DNA from: Hydrangea macrophylla
Taxonomy: Eukaryota > Streptophyta > Magnoliopsida > Cornales > Hydrangeaceae
Assembly (NCBI GenBank): GCA_033977485.1
Contig: CM066985.1
Location: 72,835,045 to 72,899,044 of the forward strand
DNA length: 64,000 nucleotides
Reading direction: 5' to 3'
Shown here: piece by piece, positions 1-11,689 of the stretch
Layout of the letters: every line of letters starts with the position of its first letter
Position numbering within the stretch: the first letter of the stretch is position 1
Notes under the pieces: model-generated
What the model was told of the DNA's origin: nothing
Database searches by the model: none
The model's input: only the letters and a program-made list of their open reading frames with translations
Made by a program: the position numbers and the translations under genes

Positions 1-992
1 GTTTGGCTTCGCCATAACACTTTCACTTTCGATATTACTTTATTTCGTAAGACTTGATCCTTCCGGTCTAAGATCTTTACCGGATGTGCGGCATACGTTA
101 AATCACTCTGAATCTCATTCAATGTCGGAGTCATCACTTGATCTCTATCTTCCACTAATTGTTTGCGTAACAACGATACATGAAACACGTTATGAACTTG
201 AGCATACTCGCTTGGCAAGTTTAAACGATAAGCTACGGGTCCAACCTTTCCAATGATTTCAAAAGGTCCTACATATCTCGGGTTGAGTTTCCCGTATCTA
301 CCAAATCTGGTTATTCCCTTTGAAGGTGACACCTTCAAATACACCAAGTCTCCTACATTGAATTCCAACGGCCGTCTGCACTTGTCGGCATAACTCTTAT
401 ACCTACTCTGGGCTGTCAGTAATCGTTGTTTAATCACCTTTATCTTATCCGTCGTTTCTTGTACGATTTTCGGCCCTTCAATCTTTCTTTCTCCGACTTC
501 CGTCCAACTAATCGGTGAACGACATACACGACCATATAAAGCTTCATAAGGAGCCATTCCAATACTTGACTGAAAACTGTTGTTATATGCGAACTCAATT
601 AACGGTAGGTGGTCTTCCCAATCACCCTGGAAATCAAGTACACATAAACGAAGCATGTCTTCCAAAATCTGGATTACTCTCTCTGATTGACCATCGGTTT
701 GAGGATGAAAAGCTGTACTAAAGTGCAATTTGGTACCCATTGCTTCTTGCATGGCTCTCCAAAACTTCGACGTAAAACTACTATCCCTATCCGAAACGAT
801 AGAAACTGGAACACCATGTAGTCTCACAACCTCGCGAATATACAACTTAGCTAACGCCATCGGCTTAGTTGTTCGAAGCGGTAGGAAGTGCGACGACTTC
901 GTCAAACGGTCAACAATCACCCAGATAATAGTATTTGATCTCTTCGACCTCGGAAACCCACTAACAAAATCCATTGTTATGTGTTCCCATTT
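1..992 (-). pseudogene. Integrase core and chromodomain start of Tekay-like element 1 (runs off left edge)
   Basis: One frame reads open on the minus strand from just after the TAG at 993-995 to the window edge, continuing the pol frame. It carries the integrase core: an aspartate in TMDFVSG, a second in VSDRDSS and the glutamate in QSERVIQ, the usual D,D,E triad. HPQTDGQSERV and AYNNSFQSSIGMAPYEALYG are typical of plant chromoviral integrases. A GPY/F-type patch (GPFEIIGKVGPVAYRL), HNVFHVSLLRK and ILDRKDQVLRN follow, and a chromodomain begins (VKVLWRSQ) where the window ends. The chromodomain is thought to direct integration into heterochromatin. The domain order supports the chromovirus branch of Ty3/gypsy; Tekay/Del is my best clade guess. 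No frameshift is seen, so only upstream stops break this region. Confidence 0.85.
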
Positions 993-2948
993 CTACTCGG
1001 CTATCAGTAACGGTTGTAACAATCCCGAGGGTACTTGGCGTTCGGCCTTTACTTGTTGACAACTAGTACAACGCGAAACATAGCGTGCTATTTCTCTCTT
1101 CATTCCCGGCCACCAATAAACATGTCTCAAATCTCTATACATTTTGGTGCTTCCCGGATGAACGGTATACTTCGTATTGTGTGCTTCCTCTAGGATGTTC
1201 CGTTTCAACTCCTTCCCGTTAGGCACACAAATTCTACCCCTCAATCTTAAAACATCATTCTCAAAAGTAAATCCCGGTTGTTTGCCTATCGGAATCTCAT
1301 CACAAATCTTCTTCAAAGCCACATCTTGAAGTTGTTTCTCTGCGATCTCGTGAATCAAGAGTGGTTGTGCCACCATCGTCGACATCAAGCCACTTTCAAT
1401 CCTCGGTATCACTTCAAACTCCAAATTCTCCATATCTCGTATCAGTTCTTTCTGAGAAGTCAATTCTGATGCGGTGTTGGTTGGTACGTTGCGACTAAGA
1501 GCATCGGCGATGACATTCGCCTTGCCCGGATGATACTGAATTGACAAGTCATAGTCCTTCATCAACTCTAACCATCTCCTTTGCCTCATGTTCAAATCTC
1601 GTTGTGTAAACAAGTACTTCAAACTCTTGTGATCCGTATAGATCTCACATTTCTCCCCGTATGGGTAATGACGCCAAATCTTCAATGCAAAAATCACGGC
1701 GGCCAATTCTAGGTCATGTGTTGGATAATTCTTCTCGTGCGGTCTAAGTTGTCTCGACGCATACACAATGACTTTATCACCTTGCATAAGAACGCAACCT
1801 AAACCTCTGTATGAAGCATCACTGTAAATAATAAATCCTTCAGTCCCTGACGGAACGGCTAATATTGGTGCTTTCACTAGTCGACCCTTCAACTCTTGGA
1901 AACTTTCTTCACATTCTGGACTCCAAACAAAAGCAATATCTTTCCTCATTAATTGTGTCATCGGCATTGCTATACGCGAAAAGTCTTTTACAAATCTCCG
2001 ATAATACCCAGCTAATCCTAGGAAACTTCTGATGTCTGTCACATTCGTTGGTCTCGCCCAGTTGGTAACTGCTTCTATCTTCTGAGGGTCTACAGAAATT
2101 CCCTTAGCTGATACAATATGTCCAAGAAAAGCAATCTCTGTCAACCAAAACTCACACTTCTTCAATTTGCCGAATAATCTCTTTTCACGCAATCGTTGTA
2201 AAGCTAATCGCAAATGATGCTCGTGTTCTTCAACGCTTTTAGAGTAGATTAGGATGTCATCTATGAACACAATGACAAACTCATCTAAGTAGTCCTTGAA
2301 AACACGGTTCATCAAGTCCATGAAAGCAGCTGGAGCATTTGTCACTCCAAATGGCATAACCAAAAATTCAAAGTGACCATATCGAATCCTGAAAGCTGTC
2401 TTCTCAACATCTTCCTCCTTAACTTTCAACTGATGGTAACCGGATCTCAAGTCGATCTTCAAAAATACCTGAGCCCCTTGTAACTGATCAAACAAGTCAT
2501 CTATTCGCGGCAACGGATACTTGTTCTTGACGGTCAACTTATTCAACTCTCGGTAGTCGATGCACATACGCATTGTTCCATCTTTCTTCTTCACAAACAA
2601 GACTGGAGCTCCCCACGGTGAAATACTCGGTTGGATAAAACCCTTTTCTAGCAATTCTTTTAACTGAACTTTCAGTTCTTTCAACTCTATCGGTGTCATT
2701 CGGTATGGCGCTTTAGATATCGGTTGTGACCCTGGTACTACTTCTATTGTGAACTCAAGCTCTCTTTCAATCAATACGTCGGGTAACTCATCGAAAAAAA
2801 CAACTAGAAATTCTCGAGCTACTGAAATTTTTTCTATTAGTGGTCCAAGAACTCGCGTGTCAACAATTGAACATAAGAAACCTGAACAACCCTTCCTCGG
2901 CATCTTACTTGCTTGAATTGCCGATATCAAGTACGGCGGTACGATCAC
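993..2948 (-). CDS. pol: Reverse transcriptase, RNase H and integrase zinc-binding part of element 1
   Basis: Polymerase section of a Ty3/gypsy chromovirus, 651 codons on the minus strand. RT motifs include [41 protein letters not shown] and the catalytic [11 protein letters not shown] near residue 230. RNase H follows ([17 protein letters not shown] near residue 375, then [11 protein letters not shown] and NVIADALSR). The C-terminal part is the integrase HHCC region ([20 protein letters not shown], then [10 protein letters not shown]). The first codon is GTG because the true frame continues upstream into gag-protease through a TGA at 2976-2978; this is an internal piece of one gag-pol frame, not a gene with its own start. 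It ends at TAG 993-995 and the same frame then runs on into integrase. Domain order PR-RT-RH-INT-chromodomain is normal for chromoviruses. Confidence 0.9.
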   Translation of the reverse strand: MIVPPYLISAIQASKMPRKGCSGFLCSIVDTRVLGPLIEKISVAREFLVVFFDELPDVLIERELEFTIEVVPGSQPISKAPYRMTPIELKELKVQLKELLEKGFIQPSISPWGAPVLFVKKKDGTMRMCIDYRELNKLTVKNKYPLPRIDDLFDQLQGAQVFLKIDLRSGYHQLKVKEEDVEKTAFRIRYGHFEFLVMPFGVTNAPAAFMDLMNRVFKDYLDEFVIVFIDDILIYSKSVEEHEHHLRLALQRLREKRLFGKLKKCEFWLTEIAFLGHIVSAKGISVDPQKIEAVTNWARPTNVTDIRSFLGLAGYYRRFVKDFSRIAMPMTQLMRKDIAFVWSPECEESFQELKGRLVKAPILAVPSGTEGFIIYSDASYRGLGCVLMQGDKVIVYASRQLRPHEKNYPTHDLELAAVIFALKIWRHYPYGEKCEIYTDHKSLKYLFTQRDLNMRQRRWLELMKDYDLSIQYHPGKANVIADALSRNVPTNTASELTSQKELIRDMENLEFEVIPRIESGLMSTMVAQPLLIHEIAEKQLQDVALKKICDEIPIGKQPGFTFENDVLRLRGRICVPNGKELKRNILEEAHNTKYTVHPGSTKMYRDLRHVYWWPGMKREIARYVSRCTSCQQVKAERQVPSGLLQPLLIAE

Positions 2949-2975
2949 TCCCTTACCCTGAAAAGTAAACTCCTC

Positions 2976-4499
2976 TCATCCTGGCGGATAAAAACTAACC
3001 CATTTCTGTTCACAATCAATTTTGGCTTGATTAACCGACAACCAATCCATACCCAAAATAACATCAAAGTAATTTACCGTCAACGGAATCAAATCAACGC
3101 TCAAGACTTTATCACCTATCTTGATTTCACACGACTTGAATATCGAAGAAGTAACTAGCGGTTCACTACTAGGCAATGATACACACAAGTCATATCCTAG
3201 TGGTTCTGACTTAACAGTTAAATGCTTAACAAAATCACGTGATACAAATGAATGCGTTGAACCAGAATCCATAAGCATACGTGCAGGATACGAACAAATA
3301 GGAAGAATACCTGATACGACGGTATCATCTGTATTCCCCGGCCTGAGCTGAAAGTATCGTCCTTGTTGTTGCGCGACTCCTTTCCCTTTATCTACACGAG
3401 GTTCTACCCTTGATCCGCTTGGCACACTTGATGCCCCGGTACTCATTCCCGGTTGTCTTTTACTTGGGCAATTCTTCGCTATATGCCCCGGTTGGCCACA
3501 CTCAAAACATTTCCCTCTTACCTCTGGGTTATAGCTCTTGGTGTTCGAGGTTGTGTTTGGTGTAGTCGAATTTGCATTCAAAGGACAATTTCTAGACACA
3601 TGCCCCAATTGCTTACAAATATAGCAAGTGATCAATTGATAGCAGGTTCCTCTGTGTCGCAGGTTGCATGTCGGGCACAACGGTCTCGAATCTCCAACAA
3701 ACACACTTCCTCCTTGACTACCCATATTCGATCCTGAACCTTGCGTGAACGGTTTCTTCACATTCCCTTGGCTCTTACCCCTATTGTCATTGGGTCTCTT
3801 TCCTTGTTGCCCTTGTCGATATCGGTCGACACTCTTCTCAGCTATACGAGCGGCTTCCTCGACTAGAGAAACGGTCGGGTGTTGTAACATGTCCACACGG
3901 CCACGGATGTTCTCTCTAAGCCCTTCCTCAAACTTACGAGCTTTATCCCTATCAGTCGGAACGGTAGTTTTCCCAAATCGTAACAAGGCATTGAAACGAG
4001 AAACATACTCACCCACAGTCATATCTCCCTGAACCAAACTCGCAAACTCTTGGCGTTTCTGAGTATAAGCGGATTATGGGAAGAAACGTTTGTTGAATTC
4101 TTCCTTAAATGCTTCCCACGTGGTTGGTTTCCCTCGTTCAAGTACGTTGTTCCACCAATCCAATGCTTCGCCCATCAATGTATCGGATGCGCACAAAAAT
4201 TTTTCCTCATCGGTACATATTACCTGACGGAAATGTCTTTCCATGTCCATCATCCAATGATCGGCCAAGTCTATGTCAACTTGCCCATGATACAACGTCG
4301 GTTTTCGCTTATGAAACTGTTCCACGATTGTGTGTTGAGGTCGCGGTGCCGATGGTGCATTGATATAACGAATTTCTACTTGTGGAGGCTGAACGTTCAT
4401 CTGTTCTCTTTCACTTACCGCTTGTATGAAATTTCCCACCATATTCACTATTTGGTCCATCCGCGAATGCGGTGACAATTCTCTTGGTGGATCAGCCAT
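2976..4499 (-). pseudogene. gag: Gag and protease of element 1, one internal stop
   Basis: The frame starts at ATG 4499 (MADPPRELSPHSRMDQIVN). It is open to TAA 4074-4076, continues in the same frame from that stop, and ends at TGA 2976-2978 directly before the pol frame. The capsid part contains LDWWNNVLERGKPTTWEAFK and FNKRFF. Further on are three cysteine/histidine knuckles: CPTCNLRHRGTC, CYICKQLGHVSRNC and CFECGQPGHIAKNC, which bind genomic RNA. The first is a variant spacing and may not be a true CCHC box. A retropepsin-type protease ends the segment with DSGSTHSFVS and ILGMDWLS. Gag, protease and pol thus lie in one frame, the usual chromovirus arrangement. Only two stops and no frameshift interrupt gag-protease, so the copy is not old. 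Confidence 0.88.
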
Positions 4500-4711
4500 A
4501 ATGTTTCAAATATTTCCCCTGTTGAGTTCAATGCATAATGACCATGCATGCTATGCCACAATATAGATATATGTGCACAGTTCATCACAATCAACAAATA
4601 CTAATGCATGAAGCATTTCTACAATGATAATAATTATCTTCACAATTACACACTCCACTCGACGTCACTCAGCATATATAACGTCACTCGTTCCCAAGGC
4701 TCTAAACTTAT
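4500..4711 (-). other. Untranslated leader between PBS and gag of element 1
   Basis: About 210 nt between the primer-binding site and the gag ATG on the minus strand. No open frame or repeat is visible. By position it would hold the packaging signal of the genomic RNA. Confidence 0.6.
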
Positions 4712-4723
4712 GCTCTGATACCA
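4712..4723 (-). other. Primer-binding site of element 1
   Basis: On the minus strand this reads TGGTATCAGAGC, the sequence complementary to the 3' end of initiator-Met tRNA that plant chromoviruses use to prime minus-strand DNA. It lies 5 nt downstream of the LTR end at 4729 and upstream of the gag ATG at 4499. It fixes the orientation of the element and the inner LTR boundary. Confidence 0.9.
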
Positions 4724-4869
4724 CTAAATGTCACAGCCCGGTCCCACAATAGCGAAACTGGAGCCCGTGACACGCCACCGAGGCTAAACCAAAACATTAA
4801 CGTTCCCAAAAATTAGTTTGAAGAACACACGCAGCGGAATAAACAAGTCATTTTTGAAAACTAATTGTC

Positions 4870-5159
4870 CAGTCGACTGATCCTCAGACCCAGTCGACTG
4901 ATCCTGGTCCAGCAGAAAGTTGGGTTTTAAAACACCATCCAGTCGACTGCTTTTTAAGCCCAGTCGATTGGGGCTTCAAAATTTCAGTCGACTGATACGG
5001 TCCGGTCGACTGAAGTCCAGCCTGAACAAAAATATCACTTTTAAAATCATGATCCAGTCGACTGTGTCGAGGACCCAGTCGACTGATCCCCTGCGAAACA
5101 ATGCAGTGAGTTGCTGAAAACAGAGGCTCCAGTCGACTGTTTCCTCAACCAGTCGACTG
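4870..5159. repeat. Array of paired CAGTCGACTG palindromes in the LTR
   Basis: Ten sites occur as five pairs: 4870 and 4891, 4940 and 4961, 4985 and 5003, 5055 and 5076, 5130 and 5150. Eight are the exact 10-bp palindrome CAGTCGACTG; 4961 has one change and 5003 reads CGGTCGACTG. Centre-to-centre distance within a pair is 18-21 bp, about two helical turns, and pairs start 45-75 bp apart. The array lies in the part of the LTR downstream of the TATA-like box (R/U5 side) on the element's strand. Confidence 0.93.
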
Positions 5160-6322
5160 ATTTATGGCAGCAGCACATTCTGCAGAGTTTTCTAAGTTTA
5201 AAAGCTTTTGAATTCGAACAGCGATCAAACACTCACTTCCAAAAGTACTTCAAAGCAATCTTAACTATATTAACATATTACCAAAGCACAGTTACAACAT
5301 GTTACTAACTATTACAACGTTTTAGATTCGTTCTAACATACCAAATTATACATAACTAAAACCATAAGAATTCTTATTACAACATTTCCTATTGTCTCAA
5401 AACTACAAGATTAACGTTCAAGTTGCCTTCTATAAGGACTCCCAATCCACGTGCTCACTACTGTGATTCCTCGCCAGCATATATACCTGCAATGGTTATT
5501 TGAATAACCACACATATTTCGATTTGTTTAAGCTAAAGCTTAGTGAATAAAACAACATATGTGCATGAATGATAAACATGTCCGCATTCACATCTCTACA
5601 TTTCATACTAGTCGCCGGAGACTCACGTGTCCGTCCATACTCCCAATCCGCGACTCCTCGCCAATAAGTCCACTCGAAAGGGTAAGACCCACGATTCTAC
5701 AAACAATCGTGCAACCTTAATGCCTATATCGGCTCCACAAAATGGCACGGTGACCACGTGCTCCTTCTGACCCAAATAAGCAACTTAACATGCTCAAATA
5801 CATATCACCATACTCGCGGAAATCAAAACATATCACCGTGCTATTGAGCCTACTTATCAATATAAATACCCAATATGAACTACACAATATATCTCTAACA
5901 ATTAATACATGCTATTCACACAAAACATGAATACATGTCAAGAAATCATTCCAAAAACATAGTTGAATCACTCACCTCCAAATAACGCTCCTATAATTCA
6001 ATCTGAAGAAAACCCGTGCACAAAGAACGTGCAAAAGTCCGTCTAGCAAAATTCCTATGGATCAGAATTCCATTTATCAACTTTTATGAAAAATTCTAGA
6101 AAATAACTTTTTGGAAAACTTAGCCAAACAGGCTCTAATAGGTATCAAAACGAAGCTCTTACCTCGAGGAGCTCGAATATGAAATCTGGGAGAAAACAGA
6201 CTGACAGAAGGTCGTCGTTTGGCGTCGCAAAGCTCTAAGCAATCAAATCTCCCTCTAGCCCCCTTTTTGGCCTCCTCTTGAACTTAGGTTAGAAGTTAAT
6301 GAAATATCTAAGTTCATCTCTA

Positions 6323-6332
6323 TCTATATATA
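6323..6332 (-). promoter_or_regulatory. Putative TATA box of the element 1 LTR
   Basis: TATATATAGA is read on the minus strand inside the LTR, about 540 bp from its outer end. It is the best TATA candidate seen; position is plausible but the transcription start is not determined. Confidence 0.5.
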
Positions 6333-6889
6333 GGAAATCTTCTCGGGGAAATTACGTTTACCTCCCCACGAGTTTTCATAACTCCTAATCAGTCTCTGAA
6401 ACTTTCTATACAGCTTATTCACAGCTTTACGAGTGAAACCTCAAAATTATAAAAGTTTTCGACTAAGTTTCGTTTGGTCGCTAAAACGCGAATTTCTATA
6501 TGACGTTTCCGAAGTTGCTAATTAGCCTACCAAATTAATAGCGTGTTCATTCGTCCTCACTAGGATACTAAATCTAACAACAGAAATAAATTCTAAAACA
6601 GAAAATAATACAGATATTGAAATACATAGGTAAACATTTATTTTCAGATAAACATTTAAAATGTTCTACCGTGACCGTCTCATACTCGGAGAGACTTCAC
6701 AAACAATAAATCCTCAATCACAATAGTTTCAAAGGGTTCTCTAATACAGACACCCAAATCAACTCGTGAGTCAAAACTCACTCAACCATGTGTCATAAGA
6801 CACGCCACATCACACTATCATGCATGACAATGTAATGCAAATGAAATAACACAAATGTGGGTGTTATAGAAAGAAATAAGAAAATCCCA

Positions 6890-7808
6890 AAAACAACCGA
6901 TCCAGTATTGGGATTGTGTTCGTAACTCCTAAAAATGGAGTCATCCCATATTCGTTCACTTTAACGGAAGGTTGTTCAAACAGTGAGGCAGAATAGTTGT
7001 GATTGCTGGACTCGAAATAGCATTACAGATTTTGGTCGAAGAATTGACTATATACGGGGACTCAAAACTTGTGGTAAAACAACTGCGTGGGGAATATATG
7101 GTTAAGAAGACGAGCCTTATCCCTTACCAAGAAAGAGCGGATCAACTACTCTCCCAGTTTAGTAAGGTACACATTTTCCATATCTGAAGAAGTGTCAATT
7201 CACAAGTTTATTCACTGGCAGGCTTGGCAGCCTTCCTTACTCTCCCCGATAATAAAATACTTATTATCACAATGGGAGAATGGAAAGTCTTGCAACCCTT
7301 GCCAGAGATACCCAAGATCGGACCAGTCCTCACAGTCACCTATGGAGAAGAAGATGAAGATTGGCAGGAGCCCTTCATAAATTTCCTCAAACATAGGAGA
7401 CTACCAAAAGACAAAGCCAAAAGGGCAGAAGTACGAAGACGGGCCTCGAAATTTATCATGTGGAAAAATGTGCTATACAAAAGATCGTTAGATGAAATAT
7501 ACATGCGATGTATAGCAAAAGAAGAAATTCAGGAAGTTATGAAGGAAGTACATGCTAGAGTGTGAGGTGCACATCATAATGGCCCAAAATTACAATTACA
7601 ATTGAAAAGGTTGGGTTATTATTGGCCCACAATGATAGCTGATTGCATTGGTTTTGCCAAAAGATGCCAAGTTTGCCAATTCCATGGAGATTTTATCCAT
7701 GGGCCTCCCGAACCCTTACATGTAACTATATGCTCATGGCCATTCACAACATGGGGTATGGACATAATTGGTGCATTTGTACCACCATCTTCTGTAGGCT
7801 ATTGTTAC
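6890..7808 (+). pseudogene. Relic of a Tat-lineage pol: second RNase H, linker, integrase N-terminus
   Basis: Broken plus-strand frames carry the second (archaeal-type) RNase H of Tat elements: GIVFVTPKNGVIPYSFTLTE, then GLEIALQ and IYGDSKLVVKQLRGEY. A linker frame at 7224-7565 ends in EVHARV, and the integrase zinc-binding region appears at 7602 onward (LGYYWPTM, CQVCQFHGD). The start of the catalytic core is seen in PFTTWGMDIIGAF. At 7808 the relic is cut by the next LTR. Stops and frame changes are frequent, so it is dead. It is distinct from the Tat element at 16345-34269, whose homologous motifs differ. Element 1 lies directly against its left side. Confidence 0.8.
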
Positions 7809-9598
7809 TGTCACACCCTGTCACGACCCGTCCCGCTACATGCGAAAATAAGGCACGTAGCACGCCACCAAGGCTCATGCAATTCCATTAAAGTAAAAAA
7901 GTAGCGGAAAACAAAAGTACAATCCTTTAAAATCAGAGTTATAAAACGTTTTGCTAATTGGAACACTTCCAAAAAGAATTTAGTTTTGAAAACAGAGGTC
8001 CAATCGACAGGAGTGGAGACCCAGTTGACTGAAGATCAAAACAGTAAGTTTAAAAAGTTCAAAGGCCTCGTTTAGTCGATTGTGTCGGGGACCCAGTCGA
8101 TTGGGACCTCAAAATCTCAGTCGACTGGTACCTTGTCCGGTCGACTAGATACTATGCATGCAGAATGCCATATTTTCACAGGCTTCAGTCGACTGATGCC
8201 CCCCTTCAATCGACTGAAGCCTATGAAAATTGAAGGAAAATTACTGGAAATCATGGGTCCAGTCAACTGGGTTAGAGACTCAGTCGACTGATCTCCCCCA
8301 GAATTTCCCAATCTATAGCAATCTCAACTCATGGTTCACCAACCCAAACACCAACATTAACATCACCCACTAAATGTTAAGATTTAAAATATAATTGCAT
8401 GAGTTCTTACGAGAGATTACATTACTATAGAACTATTCTAAGATTCTATTACAACATGTTACGAATCCAAAGTTCTTATTACAAATTCAGAATGAAAACA
8501 AAAGTATAAACAAGGTGCTAATTCCCCGGCGTTCCTCGGCCTCATTCCTATGCTTTTTCTTGCCTCTCTTTCTTTTCACCGGCAATGGAGTAAATCTCCA
8601 CTGCTCAGCTATATACTGAGCGTGCAATTCTAAATGTATGCTTATATGACAATCCATGTTTTAAAACATCTAAAAACACATAGAAATAGTCTCTAGGGTG
8701 AGGGGTATGCATTCATCCGGTAAATGAAACCGATGCCGTGGAAGGCACACCTCTCCCACGCATCCCGTACACTGGTTGGGCCTTCCTCCATAATAGGTAC
8801 AGTGCCTTGGTTAGGCCCTCCTCCATACCAGACACAACCATACTAAATATCGCAATCCTCAAGATACGAGGAGCTTACCCCTGGATGAATTTGCACCAAA
8901 ATCCCCTTTAACCCAAGTAGACACATAGCATGCTCACATAAACAGTTATACATGCTGTTAGCGCAGTTTCACGTGCATAATTAACGGGCCTAATTAAAAC
9001 ATGAATTTCTCCTGAATCCAAAATATCGAAGTCGATATTCAAAACATGTAAATTCCATATATTTCATAGATCTAGAATTCATACCTCATGCAATTTCTCT
9101 AAAACTTTGAAGGATGAATATAGAGCCCGATTAAACGTCAGATCTCAATGTATACGTGATTCCTACAAGTTTTACTAGGTTTTTCCCAAATTCTAGAAAT
9201 TTTATTTTCAGAAAAAGTTAGCCAAACGCGGCCTAAGAGGTATCAAATCAAAGCTCTTACCTCGAGGAGTCCAAATCAAAAATCTGGAGAAAACTGATAG
9301 ACGAACGGTCATCGATCGGCGTCGTGAAGCTCGTGGCATAAAATCTCCTTTTTCTCTTTCCTCCTTATATTTTTAGAAAGTTTAGACAAAAAGAAATCCA
9401 AGCTTATCTATTTATAGGCACGGCTTTCAAAAATTACATTTACCTTCCCACGAGTTTTCAAAACTCCTAATAATCTCCCAAAACGTCTACTTTATTATTT
9501 CATGTGTGAAAACTAAAATTTTCAAAAGTTTTCGACTAAGTTCCGTTTGGGTCCAAAATAAGGATTCAAAAACTAATCTCCGTGGAATCTCTATAACA
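7809..9598 (-). mobile_element. LTR related to that of element 1, probably solo or truncated
   Basis: On the plus strand it begins TGTCACACCCTGTCACGACC (either TG, at 7809 or 7819, could be the true edge) and ends CTATAACA at 9598. This matches the end signature of the LTR at 4729-6868 in the same orientation. It also carries the paired palindromes in degraded form and a TATA-like CTATTTATA (9408-9416, minus-strand reading). It is about 350 bp shorter than the element 1 LTR. No internal sequence adjoins it and I see no matching target-site duplication, so a solo LTR with a damaged flank is the simplest reading. Confidence 0.7.
7985..8290. repeat. Degraded paired palindrome array in the second LTR
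   Basis: CAGTCGACTG-like sites again occur in pairs, near 7993/8022, 8073/8094, 8118/8138, 8187/8206 and 8259/8280. Three match exactly (near 8118, 8187 and 8280); others differ by one or two bases. Five pairs with similar internal spacing match the layout in the LTR at 4729-6868. Confidence 0.82.
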
Positions 9599-9599
9599 C

Positions 9600-11689
9600 T
9601 ATAGACACCCCATTTTGTCGGCTATCGGATTTAGGAGACCCATAGCTTGGCGGTTCACAATGATCAAAAAAGGAATCAAAAGGACTCATAGAAGTTAGTT
9701 CTATCTCTAAAAATGCTCAAAAAGTTGTACAAATAACCAAAATGCCCCTAAAAGCCCAAACACTCCCGGATATGGATCGAAAGTTCTGGAAACATGTTAC
9801 GTCATAAAAAAGTACTAAAAATAAGTAAGCAAAATCAGATGAAATCGTTAGCTTCCAGAGACCCTCAGAAGTCCTGGAAGTTCCCAGAAAGTCCCCGTTG
9901 ACCGGTTTGACCAAAGTTTGACCAGGTTTGACCAGAGTTTGTTCAAAATCATCCAAATTCTCTAGAAAGTTTTGAGATCATTTTAAATTATGTAAAAAGT
10001 ACTAAAATGAGTTTGAAAAGAAAATCGAACGAAAACGTCAGCTCCTGGGAGCTCCCAGAGGTTCCCAGAACTTCCTGGAGGTCCTTGGCTTGACCGGTTT
10101 GACCTAAAAGTTGACTTTGAAATTAGAGCGTCGTGTCATTTTTCAAAAACTTTTTCATAGATACTAGAGGTCAATAGATTTCCAACAGTATATCGCACAT
10201 AATTTTTGAATTCAAAAAGAATTTATTATGGATTTTTGAAGGTGAAAAAGATGATCAAATCGGCTTTTATCGCAAATACCGCAAAACTTTTCAAAGTGAC
10301 CTAACTCCAAACTATTTTTTATGAAAAGTAGACTCCATTACCTTTCCAACGGTATATCACAAGCACAATTTGGAGTTTGTATGCAGTTTTTGATAATTTT
10401 GGACGAAATATGGCCTTTTCGAGAATACCGGAACCTCTAGGGGCCTAAACAGTATTATTTAAGCATTTGAGGGGTAGTGCCACTGCGGCACTGGCCCACT
10501 GGTGGCGTGGCACTCTCCCCCAGAATAGTCCATTTTTGTAATTTATTTTGGGGTCCATTTTGATTAATTGAAAACCAAAACGACGTAATTTCTTGTTCAC
10601 AGATGTTTTGTTTTCTATTTCTAAGTAACCTCTATTGTTTATATGATTTCTCTCAATCTGTAATAGTTATTGAAGATTAGCTTTTTGATATGTGTTCTAA
10701 ACACAATAAGGATGATCTCCATAAAAAATCATGAACTAAAAACATTTTTACAAGATCAACTCACTGTTCTGTCCAGTATTCACAGCAAGTTTACTTTTAC
10801 TGTCATTATTTGATTTGATGGTCACATGCACTCCAAATTAGTTCATATCTAAGGAAGTAGTTCATAGTACATTTGTACATATCCTATGATGATTTCCTTC
10901 ATGCATTCATGCATATTTAGACTTCTAAGTCACTTTAGAAAGTCCATGTACACAAACATACTACAACCTTTGCACATTTTAGGATCATACATTGCATCCA
11001 TGCAAGATTTGGGGCCTTTGTGACTCCTAATTTAAGAAGATTATAAGGAATGAGTTAGATCATACGTCCATGCTTCCCCTCGATCTAATCTTCCTTTCTC
11101 GTCCATCCCGGGGATTGAGAGGTCTTCCTTTCTCAAAAATTAAAATGCATCATTCTAGCTTGCTAAGCATGTTTTGATTTCTTTAATTATTTGTTTCAAG
11201 AACAATTCATGTCCCCTTTTTAGACTAGGAAAACTTGATTACTTGATATGTGATTAGACAATTTTTTCGAGGTTTTTTATTTTTGTGTGATATTTGGCTT
11301 AGATCTTATGAATGATATCTAATCTTTTGATCTTCTATTTCAAGATTCTTATGAGATGTAATATACTATCATAGTATTAATTGTCAAACCAAACATAGTA
11401 TAAGATGATTATTTGGATGCTAATTGAGGCCCGTCGAGAGACGGGGCGAGTTGAGGGTGTTTTAGTCGTGGCAAAGGCTCCTTCCTCTCTCGTACCAAAA
11501 CCCCAAGACAAGTTCTTTGGTTATGAAGTGGCGGTACCCTTTATCCATTTGGGTGAGTCAAAATTATGTTTCTTGGTGCCATAAAAACCAAGTGGCGACT
11601 CTGTATCTATTTTCAACAGACCTTTATTTTCATTTCTTTCAAAACAATTTCAAAACTAAAGGTGGACTCTCGAAGACCGCATGTCCACA
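9600..11689 (+). mobile_element. 5' LTR of an old Tat element, promoter region deleted
   Basis: Begins TATAGACACCCC (one change from TGTAGACACCCC of the other Tat LTRs here) and ends TGTCCACA directly before a PBS. It aligns by eye along its length with the LTRs at 12056 and 31002 but is about 1.2 kb shorter. Sequence between the CACAGATGTTTT near 10600 and the TTTCTAAGTAACCTC just after it is missing; in the other copies that gap holds the TATA box and much of the R region. The LTR should therefore be inactive. Divergence is clearly higher than between the two younger copies. Confidence 0.85.

Larger units (their letters stand above)
4729..6868 (-). mobile_element. 5' LTR of Tekay-like element 1
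   Basis: Read on the plus strand the repeat starts TGTCACAGCCC next to the PBS and ends GGGTGTTATA. On the element's strand it therefore begins TATAACACCC, one change from the usual TGTAACACCC of chromovirus LTRs. Length is about 2.14 kb. The partner 3' LTR lies beyond the left edge, so the outer boundary cannot be confirmed by comparison. A TATA-like sequence (6323-6332) and a palindrome array (4870-5159) lie inside. The LTR at 7809-9598 is a diverged relative. Confidence 0.82.

Noticed and set aside
4870..5159. Regularly spaced palindromes resembling a CRISPR array
   Set aside because: Sites are only 10 bp, occur in pairs with unequal gaps, lie inside a plant LTR and recur in a sister LTR; there is no spacer-repeat structure.
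7809..7820. Two possible starts (TGTCACACCC and TGTCACGACC) for the second LTR
   Set aside because: Neither gives a target-site duplication with the flank at 9599, so the exact edge is left open.
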